Assembly (NCBI GenBank): GCA_030633285.1
Contig: DAOVTC010000077.1
Span: 1-5,877, forward strand
Source of the DNA: Flavobacteriaceae bacterium
Lineage (GTDB): Bacteria > Bacteroidota > Bacteroidia > Flavobacteriales > Flavobacteriaceae
DNA length: 5,877 nucleotides
Direction of reading: 5' to 3'
Shown one piece after another: positions 1-5,276 of this stretch (position 1 is its first letter; every line of letters begins with the position of its first letter). The translations under genes were made by a program, and so were the position numbers. The notes beneath the pieces are model-generated. The model was not told where the DNA came from, did no database searches, and saw nothing but the letters and a program-made list of their open reading frames with translations.

Positions 1-724
1 AATAAAACCCTTTGGTATTCCAGTCATATAATGCAACTATATCAGCGGTTTGAACATACATTCCGGTTGTGCCAAATCTATAAGCTAAAAATGGAGCTAT
101 ACCCAATGGGTTTATATTAGATGAACTGTCGTCTTCCGATGCAATTAGCGGAATTGGCTGTAGTGCATTTGGATCAACACTACGCCATGATTGTGTAAAA
201 AGCAAACCATAAAACCATTGTCCACTATTGTTAACTATTGCAGCACTAAAACCATAACCCCATTCATCTTTTGCGACATCTTTATTTCCGGGAGTTGTAA
301 TTAATGGACCAATACCCGCTCTACCTGTACCCCAATCCGTAGCTTTAGGAATTATGAGTGCAAAAATTTCTGTATTACCAAATCCAGATTTCTTATTCTT
401 AAGATCTTCGTAATGGCGAAAAGTAACCCGAGGTAGAATTGTCATCGATTTTAACGGAACCGGAGCTACAATACGCAATTGCATATAATTATCAAGTCCA
501 GGAGGGCGATCGGTTATTCCGTCGCTCAATTTACCTGTATGATAATCTGGCATCATTTGATAGGCCAATTGAAAGCTCCACTGTGTAGCAGTAGCATCCA
601 TAGCTTTTGATGCACGATCTTGCTCATCTTGCAGGGCAGTTTCATCAGATTTCTCTTCTTCTTGGGCCTGCATATTAAATCCAATTAATAAGATTGTTAT
701 AAAAAATAAGTACTTTGTTTTCAT
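1..724 (-). CDS. Outer-membrane beta-barrel protein, 3' end cut by window edge
   Basis: The frame is open from an ATG at 724-722 to the left edge, giving 241 visible residues; the C-terminus is missing. Residues 1-21 form a Sec signal peptide: a short basic start (MKTK), a hydrophobic core, then NMQAQ, with a likely cut before the acidic stretch EEEK. An acidic linker of about 25 residues follows. From about residue 49 the sequence alternates in the manner of transmembrane beta strands, rich in aromatic residues and glycine, with turns such as GFGNTEIFALIIPK and GIGPLITTPGN. That pattern resembles MetA/'transporter'-type barrels, known mainly as predicted outer-membrane channels; the substrate is unknown. 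It is the third gene of a minus-strand run, starting 38 bp after the preceding barrel gene with no promoter or terminator between them. The assignment as an outer-membrane barrel is fairly secure; the family and any transport role are inferred. Confidence 0.8.
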   Translation of the reverse strand, partial: MKTKYLFFITILLIGFNMQAQEEEKSDETALQDEQDRASKAMDATATQWSFQLAYQMMPDYHTGKLSDGITDRPPGLDNYMQLRIVAPVPLKSMTILPRVTFRHYEDLKNKKSGFGNTEIFALIIPKATDWGTGRAGIGPLITTPGNKDVAKDEWGYGFSAAIVNNSGQWFYGLLFTQSWRSVDPNALQPIPLIASEDDSSSNINPLGIAPFLAYRFGTTGMYVQTADIVALYDWNTKGFY

Positions 725-762
725 TGTTTTAAATTTAATTTATTGATTTATTATTAATATTA

Positions 763-1674
763 TTATTTCTGTTTGTTCCACCTATATTGATAACTCAGGG
801 AAACTGAATCAAAATCAGGTCCCTTTTTAAATCGAATACCAGAAAGATAAGTGAACTTAAGCGTATGTTTTTTTGCAATGGGTACGGCATAAATCAAGCC
901 CAATCTTGCTGTTGAAATTTCTGTATCTCTTGGTATACCATTCACTTCTGTTTTAGCACCAATTCCATATCCAACATTCAATGCTGCCCACATATTTTTT
1001 GGTAATTCTCGAATTACATGCATTTTAAAAGTGTAAAGTGGTTTTTGCGACAATTCATTTCCGTTTAAAAAGTTTGTATTATTTGTAAAAACCCACAAGC
1101 CAACATAAGATTCAATAATCCATTTATTAATATTTCTTGCAAATCCCCATTGCGTTTTAAAAGCCCAACGATTTGAACCTATATTTATCAATTCATCTGG
1201 ATTGTAATCTCCTGTTGGTGCAATAATTTGTACACTAATTCCTGAAACATTCTCAGGTTTATAATTTGTAAAATCAGAAACATTCATGGCCTTAGATCCT
1301 AAAAAATTAAAAGAAAATCTAACGCGCAGATCTCCAAAGCCATTTTGAGTTCTATATCCTCCTACATCATTAATAGTACCTTCCCAATCACCTAGAACAT
1401 ATGGGATAATTGCGTCAACTTTAGCAGATAATCCAAAGAGATTTATAGATCGTACATAGGCCGAAAACCCACTATGAATATTTGAATTTAGGTCTTCAAT
1501 TGGTAAAGCAGGATCTAACAACATATTACCTTTTGCAAAACCATAACCACCTATTAAAAAATTAGTACCCACAGGTAAATTTGTCATTGCTCTGGGTTCT
1601 AATTCCTGAGAATATCCAGTAAAATAAATCAAAGAACATAATATAAAAATTATAGTAATTTTGTTATTACCCAT
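763..1674 (-). CDS. MetA-type 'transporter' family outer-membrane beta-barrel protein
   Basis: This 303-residue protein starts with a Sec signal peptide (about residues 1-23, ending GYSQ). It is followed by the block LEPRA-x-TNLPVG-x-NF at residues 25-39, which I recognise as the start of mature proteins of the Phenol_MetA_deg (MetA-pathway, 'transporter') family. The rest is a run of amphipathic beta strands separated by polar loops, ending in an aromatic strand (SLSYQYRW). About 300 residues is normal for the family, so it looks complete. Such proteins are predicted outer-membrane channels; links to aromatic compound uptake come from a few relatives, and nothing here shows the substrate. 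The ATG is 16 bp after the stop of the 289-residue barrel gene, so the two are almost certainly co-transcribed. The next barrel gene follows 38 bp downstream. No dedicated promoter fits in either gap. Confidence 0.85.
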   Translation of the reverse strand: MGNNKITIIFILCSLIYFTGYSQELEPRAMTNLPVGTNFLIGGYGFAKGNMLLDPALPIEDLNSNIHSGFSAYVRSINLFGLSAKVDAIIPYVLGDWEGTINDVGGYRTQNGFGDLRVRFSFNFLGSKAMNVSDFTNYKPENVSGISVQIIAPTGDYNPDELINIGSNRWAFKTQWGFARNINKWIIESYVGLWVFTNNTNFLNGNELSQKPLYTFKMHVIRELPKNMWAALNVGYGIGAKTEVNGIPRDTEISTARLGLIYAVPIAKKHTLKFTYLSGIRFKKGPDFDSVSLSYQYRWNKQK

Positions 1675-1690
1675 GTTTAATATTCACCTA

Positions 1691-2560
1691 TTAAAAATAC
1701 CAATTAATAGTTAATGCTGGCCCACTAAAAGACATATTAAAATTACCTTTCCAATCATCTTTATCAACATCAATATCTACTCGAAAAAACTTATAACTCG
1801 CGCCTAAGCCAATGTTTTTATATACCTGATAATTAACACCCGGGCTAAGATTCCATAAGCTTCCTCCAAAATCTCCTATTGATATTCCAAACCAATCCAA
1901 TTTTGCAGTAAACGAAAGTTTCTCGGTTGGAGCATAGAAATACCAAAAACCAATATTTGGTAATGGAGCTACAACAGAAACCTCACTTCTTTCAAATTCT
2001 ATTTCATCATCATTAATTCCTGCGTTTCCTTCTATAAAAGCACTAACATCTAAAGCATGAACACCTAATCCTCCTCCTAACTCATGTTTATCTCCCGTTG
2101 ATATTACTCTACCAATAAAAATTTTATACAATGCCAAACCAAACCCACCTTTTACAGAGGTACCTTCTCTAAAAATTAAATCTTCCCATTCTACATCTTC
2201 TTCTAATACAGCTTTTTCTGTATTGCTAATTTTAAAATATTCAGCTCTTAGTGACCATTTATTCGATTTTGAAAAACGCCACATAAAATCAAACGTAAAT
2301 GTGGTTTCAAAATCATTAAGTCCAAACCCATTATCAAAGTCAAGATCATTATCTATATATTCAGCTGTAGGAATGGAACCTTCAGCACTAATATTTACTT
2401 TTTTTAGAGGATTAAATATACCTACACCTATCAAAAAGTTATCTGTTAAAATTGGATTCTTAGTTGTATCAATATTCTGCCCATAAAAAAAATGACTTGA
2501 CATTAAAATTATAATCAGTAATAGTATTGATCTCTTAACTCTTGTTTGTAGTTTTTTCAT
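1691..2560 (-). CDS. Outer-membrane beta-barrel protein, first gene of barrel operon
   Basis: The 289-residue product has a basic N-terminus (MKKLQTRVKR), a hydrophobic core to about residue 24 and FFYGQ, a typical Bacteroidota Sec signal peptide. The mature part alternates hydrophobic strands with strongly acidic loops (for example EEDVEWEDL near 120 and NDDEIEFE near 186). The last strand ends GPALTINWYF at residues 280-289, a C-terminal phenylalanine as recognised by the BAM machinery. The D-rich stretch before that GP is reminiscent of conserved C-termini of uncharacterised proteobacterial barrel proteins; that is from memory, not a search. A promoter with good consensus lies at 2598-2628, giving a leader of about 34 nt. 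The start fits because it places the signal peptide at the very N-terminus. The function is unknown; it may share a job with the two barrel genes downstream. Confidence 0.8.
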   Translation of the reverse strand: MKKLQTRVKRSILLLIIILMSSHFFYGQNIDTTKNPILTDNFLIGVGIFNPLKKVNISAEGSIPTAEYIDNDLDFDNGFGLNDFETTFTFDFMWRFSKSNKWSLRAEYFKISNTEKAVLEEDVEWEDLIFREGTSVKGGFGLALYKIFIGRVISTGDKHELGGGLGVHALDVSAFIEGNAGINDDEIEFERSEVSVVAPLPNIGFWYFYAPTEKLSFTAKLDWFGISIGDFGGSLWNLSPGVNYQVYKNIGLGASYKFFRVDIDVDKDDWKGNFNMSFSGPALTINWYF

Positions 2561-2597
2561 AATAAAAGATTTAAAATTAAAGATACATAGCCTTTAA

Positions 2598-2628
2598 CAA
2601 AGTTAAGTCAAACTAATATAAAACAAAA
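2598..2628 (-). promoter_or_regulatory. Bacteroidota-type promoter of the barrel operon
   Basis: On the minus strand the sequence reads TTTTG (2628-2624), an 18-bp spacer, then TAACTTTG (2605-2598). This is a full match to the Bacteroidota -7 box TAnnTTTG, with a TTG -33 element at the usual distance. The predicted transcript start is near 2594, about 34 nt before the ATG at 2560. It would drive the 289-, 303- and at least 241-residue barrel genes as one transcript. This is the best promoter match in the window. Confidence 0.7.
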
Positions 2629-2710
2629 TTTAATAAGTGTACTTAAGGTAAACTTTCTTAAAAAATGTTAATAGAAAAACAAAAACTGTAATAGTAATTT
2701 TTGAAGTCAA

Positions 2711-3259
2711 TTAAAAACTATAGCCATAACCAAATTCTAAGGTAAGGTCAGTTTCAGGTGAAGATAGACCTCTTTCAATTCCACCAGAAATATCAAAGCT
2801 ATGCGGACCTTTTTGATAAAAAGAGTAAACTCCAATCAAACCAATTGTCCATCCTCCATTTTTATTGAACTGGAAATGTTTATCTTCATTATCATCATCA
2901 AAAATCCCTTTTCCTAAACCAAGCCCCATAGCAATTCTTCTATTTAACGCATAACCTATTGCTAAGCTTGGTGTTAAAGTATTGACTACGGACTCTTCTT
3001 GGTCTTTCTTTTTAGAAAACTCTTTGTCGTAGCCAAAAGATATATTAATAATCCAGTTTTCTTTAATAACTTTAGAATAATCTACTGCAAATCCCCAGAA
3101 AACAGCATCTTTATCTAAAAATACACCACCACTAACAGCAGTTCCAAATGTATTTGAGTAACCTTCTGCTGGCATATTCAATGACTGTCCATTTGATGAT
3201 ATTGTAGTGGTTAAAACGGTAATGCAGGTAAGTAATAAATATTTATAAAATGTTGACAT
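2711..3259 (-). CDS. Small outer-membrane beta-barrel protein
   Basis: This 182-residue protein has a signal peptide (residues 1 to about 24, ending SSNGQ) and then about eight alternating hydrophobic segments, such as VFWGFAVDYSKV, WIINISFGYDK, TPSLAIGYALN and WTIGLIGVYSFY. It ends LEFGYGYSF with a terminal phenylalanine. Length and pattern fit an eight-stranded OmpA/OmpX-like barrel without a periplasmic domain. Loops are charged, notably KKKDQEE near 84 and DDDNED near 121. I cannot assign a named family or function. It is on the same strand as the regulator gene (101 bp upstream) and the barrel operon (150 bp downstream), but has its own -7 box and an upstream palindrome, so it is probably a separate transcription unit. 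The ATG is supported by the position of the signal peptide. Confidence 0.78.
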   Translation of the reverse strand: MSTFYKYLLLTCITVLTTTISSNGQSLNMPAEGYSNTFGTAVSGGVFLDKDAVFWGFAVDYSKVIKENWIINISFGYDKEFSKKKDQEESVVNTLTPSLAIGYALNRRIAMGLGLGKGIFDDDNEDKHFQFNKNGGWTIGLIGVYSFYQKGPHSFDISGGIERGLSSPETDLTLEFGYGYSF

Positions 3260-3280
3260 TTATTCTAGTTTATATTCCAT

Positions 3281-3288
3281 CAAATATA
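3281..3288 (-). promoter_or_regulatory. -7 promoter box before the small barrel gene
   Basis: The minus strand reads TATATTTG, a full match to the TAnnTTTG box, 21 bp before the ATG at 3259. No TTG is found at the expected -33 distance; the minus strand there reads roughly GCTTCT. A good -7 box with no -33 box suggests that an activator may be needed, which fits the palindrome at 3326-3343. In AT-rich DNA this 8-mer can also arise by chance. Confidence 0.45.
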
Positions 3289-3325
3289 TTTTAATAAATC
3301 TATTCTAGAAGCCTTGGATGGTAAT

Positions 3326-3343
3326 CTTTAAGTATACATAAAG
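3326..3343. promoter_or_regulatory. 18-bp near-perfect palindrome, candidate operator
   Basis: The sequence CTTTAAGTATACATAAAG reads the same on both strands except for one mismatched pair (A opposite A, at 3331 and 3338). It lies between the regulator's stop codon and the small barrel gene. Its centre (3334.5) is some 55-60 bp upstream of the predicted start of transcription, a usual place for an activator site. No T-run follows it on either strand, so it is unlikely to be a terminator. The binding protein is unknown; the neighbouring LuxR-type regulator is the obvious candidate, by inference only. Confidence 0.4.
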
Positions 3344-3360
3344 TAGAAACAGCTAAAAAA

Positions 3361-4503
3361 CTAGTTAATACTATTTAAAAAATCTGATAAATTAATTGAT
3401 GTTTTCATGTCCATCTTTTTACGAAGTCGATATCTTAGTACTTTTACAGAATTTGGTGAAATATTTTTGATGATTGCTATCTCTTTGGTATTTAAATTTA
3501 ATCTTAAGAGACAGGCTAAATGTATTTCATTAGTAGTTAAGATAGGAAATGTTTCTTTTAACTTAGATCTAAATGCGTGATTTATTTTTTTAACATTCCC
3601 GTTAAAGTAATTTAGATCCTTATTGATGATTAATCTAGATTTTATACTTTTTAAAACCTCATTTAGATCATGAGTATCACTTTTTGTCAATTCTTTGATT
3701 TTAAGTAATTTGGTGTATAATGACTGTATAAATGCTCTATTTTTTGTTATTTCGATCCCGAAATTGGTCAGATCCATTGTTTTATATTGGATGTCTTCCT
3801 GCAATTTAATTTTCTCAAACTCCATCAATTGTAGTTGTTTTTCTTTTAAATCACTTTCAATAAGTTTCATTTTAAGCTTATTCTTAGAATAAAAATCATT
3901 AGAAAATCTTGTGCCAAGAATCAAAGTAAATAATATGGGGTAAATATCTAAAGGAGTAACCCAAGTTATATATTTAGTAAGAAATTTATAACCAGTATAA
4001 TGGGTTAGTATTTCCTCGAATCCTAAGAGAATAAATACAATTGCCAAGATTAAGAATTCATTAGCTCCTTTATTTTTACTTTTAATCAAAGTGATTGAAG
4101 CATATATAACAACAATAAAAAGCCCTATGAGCCCAATATGCGCTATTATTTGCCAGACTTCAAAATTGCTTCCTTCTGAATTAATTATTAAAACCAAAAA
4201 AGCCAAAGCAAAAATTAACGATAATATAAAAGAATATATTCTTTTCTTTTTATCTATTATTTCGAAAATAAGCCAAGGAAATATTCCATAATAAATTGCA
4301 GCACAAAATATTATGAATTTAAATATATTTATATGTAAAACGGTAGAAAAACCAATAAGTAGAAAATAAAATCCCGAAAACAAACTAAAAACACCAAAGT
4401 ATAAGTATAGCATCATAGTTTTATTATTTTTCCAGATGAAAAAACTCATAATCGCAAAAGCTATATTAATTCCAGAAAAAAGAGATAATATCAATACATT
4501 CAT
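3361..4503 (-). CDS. Membrane-bound LuxR-type regulator (7TM + coiled coil + HTH)
   Basis: This 380-residue protein is a probable inner-membrane one-component transcription regulator. Seven hydrophobic helices can be read at about residues 2-23, 30-52, 58-81, 89-108, 116-138, 149-165 and 179-198. A charged coiled coil follows at about 205-245 (KLKMKLIESDLKEKQLQLME). The segment beginning YKTMDLTNFGIEI, through about residue 315, matches the linker commonly seen before the HTH in Bacteroidota sensor regulators. The C-terminal GerE/LuxR helix-turn-helix spans about 319-366: LTTNEIHLACLLRLNLNTKEIA, then ISPNSVKVLRYRLRKKM, with the expected KEIA turn and recognition helix. There is no receiver or kinase domain, so the signal is probably sensed by the membrane part. 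The gene is divergent from the two micro-peptide genes across 437 bp. The domain call is strong; ligand, target and mode of control are not shown. Confidence 0.88.
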   Translation of the reverse strand: MNVLILSLFSGINIAFAIMSFFIWKNNKTMMLYLYFGVFSLFSGFYFLLIGFSTVLHINIFKFIIFCAAIYYGIFPWLIFEIIDKKKRIYSFILSLIFALAFLVLIINSEGSNFEVWQIIAHIGLIGLFIVVIYASITLIKSKNKGANEFLILAIVFILLGFEEILTHYTGYKFLTKYITWVTPLDIYPILFTLILGTRFSNDFYSKNKLKMKLIESDLKEKQLQLMEFEKIKLQEDIQYKTMDLTNFGIEITKNRAFIQSLYTKLLKIKELTKSDTHDLNEVLKSIKSRLIINKDLNYFNGNVKKINHAFRSKLKETFPILTTNEIHLACLLRLNLNTKEIAIIKNISPNSVKVLRYRLRKKMDMKTSINLSDFLNSIN

Positions 4504-4940
4504 CTAGTACTTTTTTAAATGATACAGAAGATATGCAAATAAAACAATAAAAACTTAAAATAGAGTAATTGATTTCTCTAAAATTACATATTTATAACAT
4601 TTATTTTATTAGCAATGAACTTAAAAAATTAAAACTGAAGTATACAAACTTAAAATATTATTTGATTTTTAAAATGTACTTGGTATTATGTTATTATGAA
4701 TTTAAAATTTAAAGAATTAATTATTTTACAATATTTATATCCTATGTTTTTAGTTATACTAAATATAATTAATAATCTATTCTATTTTTTTTAAACCCCT
4801 ACTCCACTGTTTTTAAACATTATAATGTTAAATAATTGTTAATATAGTACTTTGTTTAACATAGTACTGTAACAAATTTAAACTGTATGCGTCTATAAAG
4901 TATAAACATAAAAAAATAACAAACTAAAAAAATAAACATT
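4504..4940. other. Long AT-rich divergent intergenic region with possible control sites
   Basis: This 437-bp stretch separates the minus-strand regulator from the plus-strand peptide genes and holds no convincing gene. It contains TAAGTTTG on the minus strand (4652-4645), a match to the -7 box that could start the regulator's transcript about 135 nt before its ATG; no -33 TTG is seen at the right distance. Overlapping this is AAGTATACA (4639-4647), also found in the palindrome at 3326-3343. AAACTTAAAAT occurs at 4551-4561 and 4646-4656 and again before the second peptide gene (5074-5084). ATAGTACT occurs at 4844-4851 and 4861-4868. No plus-strand consensus promoter for the peptide genes was found. 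The last 30 bases before 4941 are strongly A-rich, typical of well-translated Bacteroidota leaders. Confidence 0.5.
4851..4876. promoter_or_regulatory. Imperfect inverted repeat upstream of the peptide genes
   Basis: Arms TTTGTT (4851-4856) and AACAAA (4871-4876) are exact reverse complements. Inside them ACA (4859-4861) pairs with TGT (4868-4870) around TAGTAC. The two bases TA at 4857-4858 are unpaired on the left arm, so it is a bulged palindrome. It lies 65-90 bp before the first peptide start. It could be an operator, could overlap a non-consensus promoter (GTACTTTG at 4847-4854 misses the -7 box by one base step), or could form a weak leader hairpin. In AT-rich sequence such repeats are common, so the call is tentative. 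Confidence 0.28.
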
Positions 4941-5054
4941 ATGAAAACTTCAATCTTTAACACACCGACAGAAAACAGAAGAAATACATTTTTTTCAAAT
5001 TTCAAAAACACCAAAAGAATGCAATGGTCAAATCATAGACAATATGGTCATTAA
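4941..5054 (+). CDS. Micro-peptide A, 37 residues, unknown family
   Basis: ATG at 4941, TAA at 5052-5054. The 37-residue product is hydrophilic and strongly basic (seven K/R, one E, two H; net about +6). It has no signal peptide, transmembrane segment or cysteine. It begins MKTSIFNTPTENRR and ends KRMQWSNHRQYGH. I do not recognise the family. Evidence that it is a real gene: the frame 31 bp downstream encodes a peptide of the same length with 21 identical residues and no gaps; most differences are conservative (F/Y three times, K/R, S/T, N/S twice); and some identical residues use different codons (I5, N23, H32). The start lies behind an A-rich leader (AAAAAAATAAACATT) typical of good translation in Bacteroidota. 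Possible roles are a nucleic-acid-binding or ribosome-associated peptide, or a signal or peptide precursor; none is shown by the sequence. Confidence 0.72.
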   Translation: MKTSIFNTPTENRRNTFFSNFKNTKRMQWSNHRQYGH

Positions 5055-5085
5055 AAATAAGTATTAACCTTTAAAACTTAAAATC

Positions 5086-5199
5086 ATGAGAACTTCAATA
5101 TACAGTACAGCAACAGAATCAAGAGAAAATGAATATTTTACAAATTATAAAAATTGTAAAAGAGTTAGATGGTCAGAACACAGACACTATGGTTACTAA
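5086..5199 (+). CDS. Micro-peptide B, 37 residues, paralogue of A
   Basis: ATG at 5086, TAA at 5197-5199. It is the same length as micro-peptide A and aligns end to end without gaps. Identical positions are M1, T3, S4, I5, T8, T10, E11, R13, N15, F18, N20, K22, N23, K25, R26, W29, S30, H32, R33, Y35 and G36. The C-terminal block K-R-x-x-W-S-x-H-R-x-Y-G is the best conserved part. It differs from A in charge: four glutamates (11, 14, 16, 31) lower the net charge to about +3. It also has a single cysteine at 24 and ends in tyrosine. There is no signal peptide or membrane segment. The 31-bp gap to A contains no terminator, so the two are probably on one transcript ending at the hairpin at 5223-5256. 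The function is unknown; the pair most likely arose by tandem duplication. Confidence 0.72.
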   Translation: MRTSIYSTATESRENEYFTNYKNCKRVRWSEHRHYGY

Positions 5200-5222
5200 A
5201 AGAAAAATCTAATCTAAATAAT

Positions 5223-5256
5223 AAAACCTATTCAATAAATGAATAGGTTTTTTTTT
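5223..5256 (+). terminator. Intrinsic terminator after the micro-peptide pair
   Basis: A perfect 12-bp stem, AAAACCTATTCA (5223-5234) with TGAATAGGTTTT (5240-5251), encloses a 5-base loop ATAAA. It runs straight into nine Ts (5248-5256) on the plus strand. It begins 23 bp after the second peptide's stop and is the clearest terminator in the window. Read on the minus strand the same stem is followed by a weaker T-rich run (TTTTATTATTT), and it lies 20 bp beyond the methyltransferase stop, so it may serve both convergent units. Confidence 0.88.
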
Positions 5257-5276
5257 ATTCAATTTATGATTAAGAC

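Noticed and set aside
2223..2486. Plus-strand open frame of 87 codons inside the 289-residue barrel gene
   Set aside because: It is fully antisense to a gene with a clear signal peptide and barrel pattern; its translation has no recognisable domain and looks like a shadow frame.
2561..2710. Possible terminator for the small barrel gene in the 150-bp gap before the barrel operon
   Set aside because: Only weak AT-rich pairings (for example around CTTAAG at 2642-2647) and no stem with a T-run were found, so none is annotated.
3695..3892. Plus-strand open frame of 65 codons within the regulator gene
   Set aside because: Antisense to the coiled-coil part of the regulator; low-complexity Ser/Leu/Phe translation as expected from the reverse of lysine-rich coding DNA.
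4091..4291. Plus-strand open frame of 66 codons within the regulator gene
   Set aside because: Antisense to the transmembrane part of the regulator; no start context or homology signal of its own.
4561..4587. Inverted repeats TAGAG/CTCTA and GTAATT/AATTAC upstream of the regulator
   Set aside because: Short, interleaved AT-rich arms that cannot form one stable structure; no T-run or relation to a promoter box.
4696..4794. Plus-strand 32-codon frame (MNLKFKELIILQYLYP...) predicted as one hydrophobic helix
   Set aside because: AT-rich DNA readily gives hydrophobic short frames; there is no paralogue, no promoter, no terminator and no A-rich leader like that of the two 37-residue frames. It could be a membrane micro-peptide but cannot be supported.
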